17,919 nt of DNA. It comes from CAZSPL01 sp964608735. Its GTDB lineage: Bacteria > JAJVIF01 > JAPKYR01 > CAZSPL01. Positions 7,081-15,564 of the stretch are shown here, in pieces. The notes beneath the pieces are model-generated. The model had not been told where the DNA came from and searched no databases. It worked only from the letters and a program-made list of their open reading frames with translations. Numbering within the stretch: the first letter of the stretch is position 1; each line of letters opens with the position of its first letter. A program made the position numbers and the translations under genes. The stretch spans positions 1 to 17,919 of the forward strand of contig CAZSPL010000057.1 of NCBI GenBank assembly GCA_964608735.1, written 5' to 3'.

Positions 7081-7902
7081 ATGAAAACAGACATAATACT
7101 TTCGGGCGTCGGCGGACAGGGGATACTTACGATCTCTTACATCATATGTTCCGCCGCATTGAACCAGGATTGGAATTTCAAACAGGCTGAGGTGCATGGC
7201 ATGTCCCAGCGCGGGGGAGCGGTGCAGGCCCACCTGAGGTTGTCCGACGGGAAGATCAAATCCGACCTTATCCCGTTGGGCAAATGCGACCTGGTGCTCA
7301 GCGTCGAACCGCTGGAGACGCTTCGCTACGTGCAGTATCTTTCATCTTCCGGCGTTATCGTATCGAGTACGACTCCATTTGTGAACATACTCGACTATCC
7401 ACCCATCGATGAGATTCTCGACAAAATCGCATCGATTAAAAATCACGTGCTCATCGATTCGGAATCGATTGCGCGCCTTGCGGGAAGCGTACGCTCGCAG
7501 AACATGGTCATGCTCGGCGCGGCATCGGACTACATCGGCCTCGACCTCGATGCCCTGAAGGAGCACATCGCCGCGATGTTCGCATCGAAGGGGGAGAAGA
7601 TCGTCGAGATGAATTTCCATGCTCTCGAAATGGGACGGAATATCAGCAGGTTCTTCACGGCCTGCATCACGCAAGGCATGGACCCGCTCGCCACGAGGCT
7701 GTTGAGTACGAAGGGGCACCCGGAATCGCTTAAGAATGAAATGATTCCCGCGTGGGACAAGGCATTCGACGCCAACCGCGCGGTATTGATAGACACCCTC
7801 GCCGGTATGAGCGAGCCGTTCATGGCGACCGGCGAGAAGGCCGCGATGCTTTCGGAGGGATGCTCCGACCCGGCGAAGGTTGAGCAAATTCTTACGGCAT
7901 GA
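7081..7902 (+). CDS. iorB: Indolepyruvate:ferredoxin oxidoreductase beta subunit with C-terminal extension
   Basis: Partner of IorA; this is the gamma-type domain of 2-oxoacid:ferredoxin oxidoreductases, which contributes to CoA binding. The N-terminus carries the signature GVGGQG (residues 9-14) and the conserved VHGMSQRGGAVQAHLR. The family core ends near residue 190, after EMNFHALEMG (about 176-185). Roughly 80 further residues follow, where most IorB proteins stop near 190-200. The extra part has no motif I recognise. AGAAGGT lies just upstream of ATG 7081. The gene is 149 bases after iorA, a longer gap than expected, filled with repeats. It ends in TGA 7900-7902, whose last bases begin the GAGG ribosome site of the next gene, suggesting coupled translation. 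Confidence 0.9.
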   Translation: MKTDIILSGVGGQGILTISYIICSAALNQDWNFKQAEVHGMSQRGGAVQAHLRLSDGKIKSDLIPLGKCDLVLSVEPLETLRYVQYLSSSGVIVSSTTPFVNILDYPPIDEILDKIASIKNHVLIDSESIARLAGSVRSQNMVMLGAASDYIGLDLDALKEHIAAMFASKGEKIVEMNFHALEMGRNISRFFTACITQGMDPLATRLLSTKGHPESLKNEMIPAWDKAFDANRAVLIDTLAGMSEPFMATGEKAAMLSEGCSDPAKVEQILTA

Positions 7903-7914
7903 GGTTTTTACGCG

Positions 7915-10272
7915 TTGATTGACAAGCACCAGGTGGATTACATCCTGGAAAGGGCCGCCGAGGACAAGCGGGAAAGCCTTCTCGAATACGAAGGCTATGA
8001 ACTTTTGTCCATGCTCCGCGCGGGCAGGCCTCCGCGCAATGTTTTCATCCCGGTCGATACGGAAGTCATGGGTGAGCATCTTGGCGCATTTGTAAGCGAC
8101 AGGCTCGTCCTCAAGATACAGTCCCCGCTTATAGCGCACAAGACCGAAGCTGGCGGCGTGCGGTTCGTGCCGAATGATATCGATGTCGCGCGTACGGGCA
8201 TCCGTGAGATGCTCGAACACGCGCCGGATATTTATTCGATGTGGCTCTCGGAAAAAAGCCACGGTGTCCCGGCGCGGTTGAGGGGCCTGCCTCCCGAAGC
8301 GATGACCTATGCCATCCGCGATTCGATACGCGGCGTGCTTGTCACGGAATTCGTAACGACCGACACGAGCACATTCGGCGCGGAACTTTTCATCGGGCTT
8401 CGATGGACGCGCGAATTCGGGCCGGTGATGACCGCCGGGCTTGGTGGTATCGACGCGGAGATGTTCGCCGAGCGGTTCAAGGAGCATGCCGCGGTGGTGA
8501 CGGCATCGCCGGCGCTTACCGACGCGGATACATTCTTCGAGCTGTTCCGGCAGACCACCGCATACCATGCTATCTCGGGGCAGATACGCGGCAGGGAGCG
8601 TATTGTCGACGACGACGTGCTGCGTGAGTGTTTCGCGTCGTTCATCGAACTCGCCAATGAATGCTGTTCGAGCGACGATGTGCGCATCATCAAGGAACTC
8701 GAAGTCAATCCCTATGTCATTTCACGCGGCAGGCTCGTGCCGCTCGATATGTTCTGCACGTTCGGGAAACCGGTAAAGCCGCTGGGGAAACGTCCGACGC
8801 GCAAGATCGGCAATCTCCTGAAGCCAGGGAAAGCCGGAGTAATCGGTGTTTCGGGCAAGGGGATGAACATCGGGCGGATCATCCTGCAGAATCTTATAAA
8901 TACCGGGATGAAGCCGGAGAATATCGCGCTCATAAAACCGGGCGACGATGAGATAGACGGCGTGAAATGCTACCCGAGCATGGCGGAACTGCCGTTCAAG
9001 CTCGATGTCCTCGTGCTCGCGGTGAGCGCGGCGCAGGTACCGGAGCTCGTCGAGGAAATCGTGAGCACGGACGCCGCCGAATCGGTGATACTCATCCCCG
9101 GCGGGATGGGCGAGAAGAAAGGGAGCGAGGAGTTGGCGGCGAAGGTGGAGCGGATGATAGCGGACGCGCATAAGATCCCCGGCGGCGGCCCGGTGTTCGT
9201 GGGGGGCAATTCGCTCGGCGTGCTTTCCGTGCCGGGCAATTACGACACGCTGTTCATCCCGCCGAAGAAGCTTCCCAAACCCGAGAAGAGCACGCCGGTG
9301 GCGTTCATAAGCCAGTCCGGCGCATTCATGATAACGCGTATGAGCAACCGCGCGATGAAGCCGGTGTATGCCATCTCATACGGCAACCAGACCGACCTTA
9401 CCGTTTCCGATTATATGCAGTACCTGAAGGACGATCCCGAGGTGTCGGTGCTCGCGGTTTATGTCGAGGGATTCAAGGAACTCGACGGGATCGAATTCGC
9501 GCGTGAAGTGCGCGACGCCATCGCGAAGGGGAAGGATGTCGTGTTCTACAAGGCGGGACGCACCCCCGAAGGACGCAGCGCCACGAGCGGGCATACCGCG
9601 TCCATCGCCGGCGACTACAAAGTATGCGAGGCGGTCGTCGAGCAGGCGGGCGCGCTGGTAGCGGAAACGTTCAACGAATTCGAAGACCTCACCGAACTCG
9701 CGCTGACGCTTCACAACAAGCCGATCAAGGGTAACAGGATCTTCGCCACGAGCAACGCGGGATATGAATCGGTCGGCATGGCGGACAGCATCGTCGGCCC
9801 CGACTACAAGCTCGAAATCGCGAAGTTCAGGCCGGAGACGAGGGAGCGTATCGCGGATATCCTCAAGGAAGGCGGGCTGTCGGGACTCGTTGATATCAAG
9901 GGCCCGATGGACTTGAACCCGATGGCGTCGGATGAAGTGCATATCAAGGTGCTCGAAGCGCTGATGGACGATGATAACGCTGATGCCATCGTATTTTCGG
10001 CGGTACCGATGACCGGCATGATGCAGACGCTTCCGCCGGGAGTGAGCAAGCACGATTCGATAGATGACGACAAGAGCGTGCCGAACCAGCTCAAACGTTT
10101 GGGCGAATTGCCCAAGCCGGTGGTGGCGGTTATCGACAGCGGACGGATATACGATCCGCTTGTGGAGCGCATAAGCGAATTGGGTATCCCCACGTTCCGT
10201 TCCGCCGACCGCGCCATCGCTGCGCTGGGGCGGTATATAATGTATCGGTTGAAGAGGCAATCCGGCCAGTAG
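7915..10272 (+). CDS. ADP-forming acyl-CoA synthetase, single chain with beta domain before alpha
   Basis: Converts an acyl-CoA, ADP and phosphate to the free acid, CoA and ATP; it belongs to the NDP-forming acetyl-CoA synthetase (ACD) superfamily. Residues about 1-290 are the beta, ATP-grasp-like half, with the conserved His as H75 in IAHKTEAGGVRF. Residues about 303-785 are the alpha half: a CoA-binding Rossmann segment from 307 (AGVIGVSGKGMNIG), the segment FISQSGAFM, and the phosphorylated His expected at H560 in SGHTASIAGDY. Both His residues of the phosphate relay are thus present. In the fused family members I know best, alpha comes first, so this order is permuted. The TTG start at 7915 is supported by GAGG (7901-7904) ten bases upstream, overlapping the iorB stop. 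With iorAB it would form the energy-conserving end of amino-acid fermentation, as known for archaeal Ior plus ACD. The exact acyl substrate is inferred only. Confidence 0.9.
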   Translation: MIDKHQVDYILERAAEDKRESLLEYEGYELLSMLRAGRPPRNVFIPVDTEVMGEHLGAFVSDRLVLKIQSPLIAHKTEAGGVRFVPNDIDVARTGIREMLEHAPDIYSMWLSEKSHGVPARLRGLPPEAMTYAIRDSIRGVLVTEFVTTDTSTFGAELFIGLRWTREFGPVMTAGLGGIDAEMFAERFKEHAAVVTASPALTDADTFFELFRQTTAYHAISGQIRGRERIVDDDVLRECFASFIELANECCSSDDVRIIKELEVNPYVISRGRLVPLDMFCTFGKPVKPLGKRPTRKIGNLLKPGKAGVIGVSGKGMNIGRIILQNLINTGMKPENIALIKPGDDEIDGVKCYPSMAELPFKLDVLVLAVSAAQVPELVEEIVSTDAAESVILIPGGMGEKKGSEELAAKVERMIADAHKIPGGGPVFVGGNSLGVLSVPGNYDTLFIPPKKLPKPEKSTPVAFISQSGAFMITRMSNRAMKPVYAISYGNQTDLTVSDYMQYLKDDPEVSVLAVYVEGFKELDGIEFAREVRDAIAKGKDVVFYKAGRTPEGRSATSGHTASIAGDYKVCEAVVEQAGALVAETFNEFEDLTELALTLHNKPIKGNRIFATSNAGYESVGMADSIVGPDYKLEIAKFRPETRERIADILKEGGLSGLVDIKGPMDLNPMASDEVHIKVLEALMDDDNADAIVFSAVPMTGMMQTLPPGVSKHDSIDDDKSVPNQLKRLGELPKPVVAVIDSGRIYDPLVERISELGIPTFRSADRAIAALGRYIMYRLKRQSGQ

Positions 10273-10301
10273 CATGGATTCGCCGAAGCCGGACTATATA
10301 A

Positions 10302-11111
10302 TTAATCCCCTACCGCTACAAATTCATGCGTGATTGCATCCGGGGTTATGGTCACCTTCACCACGTGAGTTTCCGCCTTTCCGAAAGCGAATGTACTGTA
10401 GAGTGGAGCGCCCGCGCCGCCGGTGACGATCGCCGTGGTGTCGCCGATCATCAGCTCGTCGTATAAATGAATGTGTCCGAAGAATGCATAGTCGACGTGG
10501 TATTCCTTTATTAACTCGACCAGCTTCGCGCTTCCCTTGGTGAAGCAATGCACCACCCAGCGGTTATATGCGGGCGGGACGTGGGCCATTACGATCGTGC
10601 GCAGATCGGTGTCGAGCTCTTCCTCGAGGAACGCGAGCTCATCGGCGTCGAGGTCGTAATCGGCATTGTCGAGGCCTATGAATCGCACGCCGCCGTATTC
10701 GAACGAGAAATTCCCGTTGCCGAATTTTTCGTTCCAAATGCTCTTATCACCGCCGTTGTAATCGTGATTTCCCGGTACGCTTATGAGCGGCTGATTGAGC
10801 GCGGCGAGTCGCGGGATGAATTCGTCGAATTCCTTACGCGTGCCGTTATTGACATAATCGCCCGTCCCGATTGAGAACACCGGGTCGATTTCGTTTATTT
10901 TCGCCATCACTTTATCGAACACGCCGTTGTCATTGCGGCAGTCGCCCCATACGACTATCGTGAAGCCTTCGGGCGGGACGGGGGTCTGTTCGAGCGCCGC
11001 CAGGGCGATTTCATTCAATGTCAATGTCTGTATCGGCTGGTCGGCAGACGACGCGCAGGATGCGAATATAGCGACGATGATGAAAATTACGGGAATGTAA
11101 ATGCGTTTCAT
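10302..11111 (-). CDS. Calcineurin-like metallophosphoesterase lipoprotein
   Basis: Predicted exported phosphoesterase of 269 residues. A short signal peptide (MKRIYIPVIFIIVAIFASC) ends in a lipobox with Cys19, so it should be anchored to a membrane on the outer face of the inner membrane or beyond. The metal-binding motifs are complete: D57 and R59 in GDCRND, D85 in GTGDYVNNG, N115-H116 in PGNHDY, H177 in MAHVPP, and H213/H215 in FGHIHL. The substrate is unknown. GGAG lies 8 bases before ATG. It is 29 bases downstream of the TPR gene and probably shares its transcript. It converges on the acyl-CoA synthetase gene with a 29-base gap and no obvious terminator. Unlike the phosphatase-like domain at 1564-3005, this one keeps its active site. 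Confidence 0.88.
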   Translation of the reverse strand: MKRIYIPVIFIIVAIFASCASSADQPIQTLTLNEIALAALEQTPVPPEGFTIVVWGDCRNDNGVFDKVMAKINEIDPVFSIGTGDYVNNGTRKEFDEFIPRLAALNQPLISVPGNHDYNGGDKSIWNEKFGNGNFSFEYGGVRFIGLDNADYDLDADELAFLEEELDTDLRTIVMAHVPPAYNRWVVHCFTKGSAKLVELIKEYHVDYAFFGHIHLYDELMIGDTTAIVTGGAGAPLYSTFAFGKAETHVVKVTITPDAITHEFVAVGD

Positions 11112-11140
11112 AAGCTCGTCTCCATGGGTTGACGGGGCGG

Positions 11141-11506
11141 CTATTCCTTTTTCGGGAACCGCTCCTCGAACCGGTGAGTGTATTCCAATGCTTCATCTAT
11201 CCTGCCCAGGTGCGTCAATGTCATCACGAGTATGAACAACGGGTAGCGTTTATCGGGGAATTCATCAACGGCCCGCTTGAAATATTTCGCCACGTCGTCC
11301 GCATTCCCCGCCACGGCCGAGCAGGTGCCGATGTTCACGAGGTGATGATAAATGTCGTGCCGGTTGCCCTTCGACTCGGCCGCGGCGAGAAGTTCGATCT
11401 CGCGTTCGATGCGGGCTTTCGCGGCGCGGATTTCATCGGGCTTTTCGGATTGCGCCTGGAGCCTGTCAATTATCTTCGCTTTCAGGTTGTCATCGCTCAA
11501 GACCAT
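11141..11506 (-). CDS. Small TPR-repeat protein
   Basis: A 121-residue soluble protein. The second half shows two tetratricopeptide-like helix pairs, VNIGTCSAVAGNADDVAKYF and then THLGRIDEALEYTHRFEERF, each with the G-x(n)-A spacing and the closing FP or F-x-D of TPR units. The first 40 residues are charged and probably helical. TPRs mediate protein contacts, so a scaffold or adaptor role is likely; no partner is shown. It sits between the GT4-like transferase (38 bases upstream) and the phosphoesterase lipoprotein (29 bases downstream). The ribosome-binding site before ATG 11506 is weak. Confidence 0.7.
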   Translation of the reverse strand: MVLSDDNLKAKIIDRLQAQSEKPDEIRAAKARIEREIELLAAAESKGNRHDIYHHLVNIGTCSAVAGNADDVAKYFKRAVDEFPDKRYPLFILVMTLTHLGRIDEALEYTHRFEERFPKKE

Positions 11507-11538
11507 AAATATAAAACCGCCGTGAAGGGCCTATATTG

Positions 11539-11549
11539 ATTATATCACT
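11539..11549 (-). promoter_or_regulatory. Extended -10 promoter overlapping the GT4 stop codon
   Basis: On the minus strand TATAAT occupies 11544-11539 and is preceded by TGA, the stop codon of the glycosyltransferase. This gives TG-A-TATAAT. No -35 is seen. It would start a transcript about 25 bases before the TPR gene, giving the last two genes their own promoter. Confidence 0.45.
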
Positions 11550-12717
11550 TGTTCGCGAGCGCGTCGGCGATGATGCTCGCGGTACGCTCGACCCTCTCGG
11601 TCCACGAGTTTGCTCTCGCCACCGCGCGACGCGCCTCCGCCTTCTCTTCGCTATCCCCGGTGATAGCGGCGTCCATCTTGGCGAGGAAGTCTTCGGGGCT
11701 TCGCCCGATGCCGACCACATCCTCGTGACGCACCACCTCGGGCATCGCCGAACTCACCACGGGCTTGCCGGTCGCGAGATATTCATACATCTTCACCGGG
11801 TTGACTTCCATCGTGAGGTCGCTCAGCACGAAGGGTATGAGCAGACAGTCGAAGTGGTGCAAATATAACGGCAAATCGGCATAAGGCACGCGTCCGGGGA
11901 AATGCAGGTTGGTGAATCGCGTAAGCTTCGACAGATCGTGCTGCAGCGGCCCGAAGAAGACAAAGTTCCATTGCGGGCGGCTTTTGGCGAGGAACGCGAC
12001 GAGGTCCTGGTCGAACCATTCCGCGATATCGCCCATGTAGCCGATCAACGGATGGGGCATAGAAGCGAGATCGATAGCAGGCTTGAAATCGGGCGACGGG
12101 TCGCGCCGCGTTGCGAAATGTTCATAGTTGCACGCGTTCCTGACGAGATGCACCCGCGGGTCTTCATTGCCCGCTTTCTCCATCAGCCCGATGGACGTAG
12201 TCAGGATGATATCGCTCTCGATAAGCAGCTTGCGCTCCATCTTGTCGACGAACGATGCGTGGTGCGCTTCCCACTGGAACGTGCTGAATGCATCGTAGCA
12301 GTCGTAGATTACGAGCTCGGTGTCGAGCATGTCCATGATTTCGGCGGCTTTCGGACCGCCTATCCACAGTACGACCTTTTCATCGGGTGAAAGGAGCTGC
12401 CTGATTCTGCGAGCCGATTTCCGCCTGTTGATTCGATTCACCCTCTGGTATCCCAGCGAACGCGGCAGGCCCGGCGGGGATTTCACGAGCCACAGCTTGT
12501 CGCCGAGTTTTTTCGGCGGGCGCATATGTTCCCAAAGCTCGGAGAGGGGATAGGTGCGGAATAAAAGCGAACGGATATAGCTTGCCGTCGGCTCGACATA
12601 GATCGTACGCCCGAAATGCTTCGACAGCCCTTCGAGCAGATGCTGGTGGCGCTGCCGCAGCCCATGCCACCTCGGACCGTCCACCGCGATGAGAGTGTAT
12701 TCGCCGAGGCCGGTCAA
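11545..12717 (-). CDS. GT-B glycosyltransferase, GT4-like
   Basis: Predicted 390-residue glycosyltransferase using a nucleotide-sugar donor, acting at the cytoplasmic face of the membrane. The C-terminal half holds the GT4 donor-site pattern E-x7-E (E304 and E312 in MEVNPVKMYEYLATGKPVV), preceded by GYMGDIAEWFD and HFPGRVPYADLP, as in GT-B folds. The overall pattern resembles TuaH-like transferases. The frame stays open up to 12855, but those first codons overlap the upstream gene. I chose TTG 12717 because it overlaps the preceding stop as TTGA and has GGGAGG 8 bases upstream, which suggests translational coupling. With the GT2 gene it probably builds a surface glycan or exopolysaccharide. 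Confidence 0.85.
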   Translation of the reverse strand: MTGLGEYTLIAVDGPRWHGLRQRHQHLLEGLSKHFGRTIYVEPTASYIRSLLFRTYPLSELWEHMRPPKKLGDKLWLVKSPPGLPRSLGYQRVNRINRRKSARRIRQLLSPDEKVVLWIGGPKAAEIMDMLDTELVIYDCYDAFSTFQWEAHHASFVDKMERKLLIESDIILTTSIGLMEKAGNEDPRVHLVRNACNYEHFATRRDPSPDFKPAIDLASMPHPLIGYMGDIAEWFDQDLVAFLAKSRPQWNFVFFGPLQHDLSKLTRFTNLHFPGRVPYADLPLYLHHFDCLLIPFVLSDLTMEVNPVKMYEYLATGKPVVSSAMPEVVRHEDVVGIGRSPEDFLAKMDAAITGDSEEKAEARRAVARANSWTERVERTASIIADALANK

Positions 12718-13691
12718 CTCTCGAACCTCCCGCGCCTGTACCTGAGATAGTAGGGGAATATGAACCCGTTCCAGGCGATGTTCCTCGCGGTCTGCTCGCG
12801 CCGGGACGGCACCAGCAGGTATTTCAGCCAGAAGTATCCGAGCTTGATGAAGCACGAGACGAATGTGACCACGTGATACAACCCGATGAAGAACGCGGAG
12901 TAGCCGTTCTTGCGGAAAAATCGCACGCTGCTTTTCATGAATATCATGCGCCTGCGGGTGACCTTGTCGCCGAAGGAACCACCTTCGAGATGCGCGACGC
13001 GCGCTTTTGGCTCGTAGACAATGCGGAACCCCTTGTCGCGTATGCGCTTGCAGAGGTCGGTTTCCTCGAAATACATGAAGTAACCGTCATCCATCCCGCC
13101 AATCTCCCCAAGTATATCACCGCGCACCATGAGGTCGGCGCCGCATATGTAGTCGACTTCATATGAATCCTTGTCCGCTTCATCGGGCGCGACTCCCAGC
13201 GCCTTGCGGAGCTTGCCGTAGAAACGTCCCGGCACGAACGCCGTGGTTATCATGCTCCATGGAGTGGGGAAGTATCCGAACGATGTCACCGGACGGGATT
13301 CGGCATCGGTGAGCATGCCGCCTACAGCGCCGATGTCGTCCGATGAGCGCAGGGAGTCGATGAGCGCATCGATCGCGCCAGCCTCGACAATCGTATCGGG
13401 ATTCAGGAAGAGGACGATTTTACCGGAAGCCTCTTTCAGGCCGAGGTTGTTGCCTCCCGCGAAGCCGAGATTGTCGGGCGATGCGATAATGCGTATGCGC
13501 TTGTCATCTTTGAACGCGTCGGTGAGAAACGCGACCGAGTTGTCGCCGGATGCGTTGTCGACGATGATTATCTCGAACGATTCCCGCAAACCCGATTGCA
13601 GCACGCTGTTGACGGCATCGCGGGCGAGTTCCGGGGTACGGAAATTGACGATGAGTATCGAAAGCTCTATTTCCTTCGTGTTTCCGTCCAA
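12714..13691 (-). CDS. GT2 family glycosyltransferase
   Basis: A GT-A fold transferase of 325 residues, probably adding rhamnose or a related sugar to a surface glycan. The N-terminus reads ELSILIVNFRTPELARDAV, followed by VDNAS (D45), then LFLNPDT with N97-P98-D99 as the metal-site motif. ICGADLMVRGDIL and YFEETDLCKRIRDKG follow, typical of rhamnosyltransferase-like GT2 enzymes. A hydrophobic stretch near residues 262-292 could anchor it to the membrane. The start is TTG 13691 with a weak ribosome site; no ATG lies in frame before the first motif. Its stop overlaps the start of the GT4-like gene. It is the first gene of the minus-strand group and is transcribed away from purH. Confidence 0.88.
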   Translation of the reverse strand: MDGNTKEIELSILIVNFRTPELARDAVNSVLQSGLRESFEIIIVDNASGDNSVAFLTDAFKDDKRIRIIASPDNLGFAGGNNLGLKEASGKIVLFLNPDTIVEAGAIDALIDSLRSSDDIGAVGGMLTDAESRPVTSFGYFPTPWSMITTAFVPGRFYGKLRKALGVAPDEADKDSYEVDYICGADLMVRGDILGEIGGMDDGYFMYFEETDLCKRIRDKGFRIVYEPKARVAHLEGGSFGDKVTRRRMIFMKSSVRFFRKNGYSAFFIGLYHVVTFVSCFIKLGYFWLKYLLVPSRREQTARNIAWNGFIFPYYLRYRRGRFES

Positions 13692-13757
13692 AAGATTATT
13701 CCGACCTTTTCGCGCCGATGCCGGGCTTTCAATCCCGTTAAGCGGCGCAACCGCTCA

Positions 13758-13786
13758 ATTATATTGGCAGCGGGATTCATACGCAA
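13758..13786 (-). promoter_or_regulatory. Sigma70-like promoter of the glycosyltransferase operon
   Basis: On the minus strand TTGCGT (13786-13781) and a perfect TATAAT (13763-13758) are 17 bases apart. Transcription would start near 13751, giving a leader of about 60 bases that begins with the hairpin AGCGG-CGCAA-CCGCT (13741-13755). Confidence 0.7.
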
Positions 13787-13869
13787 ATGAGGGGGTTTTG
13801 ACGCGCCGCATAAGGCGGATTTGTTGATTGAATAACGATAAATAACTGTGCAAAACCGGCTCGCTTGAT

Positions 13870-13875
13870 TAGAAT
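13870..13875 (+). promoter_or_regulatory. Possible -10 box of purH
   Basis: TAGAAT, the same -10 as at 463-468, lies about 30 bases before the purH ATG and 107 bases from the divergent glycosyltransferase -10. No clear -35 is seen. TTGATT (13865-13870) with TCAATA (13888-13893) is an alternative. Confidence 0.3.
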
Positions 13876-13906
13876 ATTTGTATCAGTTCAATATACGAGG
13901 TGCGCA

Positions 13907-15466
13907 ATGCCGGTGGAAACAATCAAGAGGGCGCTTATTTCGGTCTACGACAAGGAGGGCATCGCTGAGTTCGCGCAACACCTCTGCCGCGCGGGGGCCG
14001 AGATCATTTCATCGGGCGGGACATACAAGTTCCTCAAGGAAGCCGGCATCAAGACTATCCCCGTGGAGAAAGTAACCGGGCACCCGGAGATACTCGACGG
14101 CCGCGTGAAGACGATGCATCCGCGTATACATGGCGGGATACTCGCGAAGCGCGGTGTAGAAGCGCATATGAAGGCGCTCGAAGAACTGGATATCGGATTG
14201 ATCGACATCGTAGTCGTGAACCTGTACCCGTTCACGAAAGTCGCGGCGGACCTGTCGGCGGGCTTCGACAAGATTATCGAGAACATCGACATCGGCGGAC
14301 CGTCGCTCCTACGCGCGGCCGCGAAGAATTTCAAGGATGTGCTCATCGTATGCGACCCGGCGGATTACCAGAGGGTCATCGACGCGCTTGCATCGGAGGA
14401 AATCCCGCAGACGTTGCGCATCGAGCTCGCGCGCAAGGCGTTCGAGCATACGGCGGTGTATGACATCGCCATCGCCGACTGGTTCTCGACCAAGCTTGAG
14501 AAACGCGCGGGTTTCCCGGAGGTGATGCTCGGCGCGATGCGGTTCAAGCGCAACCTTCGCTATGGCGAGAACCCGCATCAACCGGCGGCGCTGTATGAGC
14601 GCAGGCCGGATTTGCCGTCGTTCATCGATTCATGCGAGATACACCAGGGCAAGGAGATAAGCTACAACAATTTTCTCGATATCGACGGCGCGCTCGGACT
14701 TATCAACGAATTCACCGATGCCCGGTGCTGCCTCGTGGTGAAGCATACCAACCCGGTCGGGCTCGCGATAGGCGACGACGCGAAAGATATTTTCATCCGC
14801 GCGCGCGAAGGGGACCCCCTCAGCGCGTTCGGCGGGGTCATCGCGTTCAACATCGAGGTAGATGTGTCCGCCGCCGGGGAAATCTGCGCGGGTTTCTACG
14901 AGATAGTCATCGCGCCGTCATATTCGGATGACGCGCTGAAGCTGTTCAAGAAGAAAAAGAACTGGCGTATCATCTCGACACGGTTCACGAAGGGCGGATT
15001 CCATCGCAAGGCGCTCGAGATGAAAGACCTGCAGCTCGGTGTATTGGTGCAGGGAAGGGATTATGCATCGCTGGATCCGTCGGGATGGGAATGCAAGACC
15101 GAACGCAAACCCGACGAGAAGGAGATAAAGGGGCTGGTCCTGGCGTGGAAGGTCGTGAAGCATGTCAAGTCGAATTCAATCGTATTCGCGACCCCGACCG
15201 AAGTGCTCGGCATCGGGATGGGGCAACCGAGCCGCGTGGACGCCGTGAAGATAGCCGCGAAGAAAGCATGGGGAAGTTCGCAGGGGGCGTCGATGGCGTC
15301 CGATGCATTCTTCCCGTTCCCCGATAATGTCGAGGCCGCGCACGAAGCAGGCATCACGGCGATAGTCCAGCCCGGCGGCTCGATGAAGGACCAGGATTCG
15401 ATTGACGCCGCGAACAAACTCGGCATCGCCATGATGTTTACCGGCGAGCGGCACTTCAGGCATTAG
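13907..15466 (+). CDS. purH: Bifunctional AICAR transformylase / IMP cyclohydrolase
   Basis: Catalyses the last two steps of IMP synthesis: formylation of AICAR by 10-formyl-tetrahydrofolate, then ring closure. The 519-residue length is normal. The N-terminal MGS-like cyclohydrolase domain (about 1-195) shows RALISVYDKEGI, SSGGTYKFL, GHPEILDGRVKTMHPRIHGG and NLYPF. The C-terminal transformylase domain contains RYGENPHQ, the catalytic K279-H280 in VKHTNP, DPLSAFGG, VKSNSIV and ASDAFFPFPDN. The frame extends 14 codons upstream of ATG 13907, but GAGG (13897-13900) is 6 bases before this ATG and MPVETIKRALISVYDKEG matches the family start. It stands alone, with no other pur gene adjacent, and is divergent from the glycosyltransferases. 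Confidence 0.97.
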   Translation: MPVETIKRALISVYDKEGIAEFAQHLCRAGAEIISSGGTYKFLKEAGIKTIPVEKVTGHPEILDGRVKTMHPRIHGGILAKRGVEAHMKALEELDIGLIDIVVVNLYPFTKVAADLSAGFDKIIENIDIGGPSLLRAAAKNFKDVLIVCDPADYQRVIDALASEEIPQTLRIELARKAFEHTAVYDIAIADWFSTKLEKRAGFPEVMLGAMRFKRNLRYGENPHQPAALYERRPDLPSFIDSCEIHQGKEISYNNFLDIDGALGLINEFTDARCCLVVKHTNPVGLAIGDDAKDIFIRAREGDPLSAFGGVIAFNIEVDVSAAGEICAGFYEIVIAPSYSDDALKLFKKKKNWRIISTRFTKGGFHRKALEMKDLQLGVLVQGRDYASLDPSGWECKTERKPDEKEIKGLVLAWKVVKHVKSNSIVFATPTEVLGIGMGQPSRVDAVKIAAKKAWGSSQGASMASDAFFPFPDNVEAAHEAGITAIVQPGGSMKDQDSIDAANKLGIAMMFTGERHFRH

Positions 15467-15505
15467 GAGGAAGGGGGATGGAATCAGCCGTTAACAGCCG
15501 AACGA

Positions 15506-15514
15506 TGGTATAAT
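15506..15514 (+). promoter_or_regulatory. Extended -10 promoter of hicBA
   Basis: A perfect TATAAT (15509-15514) with TG at 15506-15507, 51 bases before hicB and 40 bases after purH. No good -35 at the right spacing. Confidence 0.6.
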
Positions 15515-15564
15515 TTTTCAGGAAAAAGAAACTCACTGCGAATGGCAGAGGAAGGCGATTCAGA

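Noticed and set aside
6939..7190. Small plus-strand frame between iorA and iorB
   Set aside because: Its codons cover the repeats and then run into iorB in another frame; the repeated peptide only mirrors the DNA repeat.
7342..8568. Long minus-strand frame (408 residues)
   Set aside because: Antisense to the certain genes iorB and the acyl-CoA synthetase; rich in Arg and His as expected for a shadow frame.
9376..10275. Minus-strand frame of 299 residues
   Set aside because: Antisense to the alpha half of the acyl-CoA synthetase, with no family motif.
12718..12855. Upstream extension of the GT4-like gene
   Set aside because: These codons overlap the GT2 gene and do not resemble a glycosyltransferase start; TTG 12717 has a good ribosome site and a stop-start overlap.
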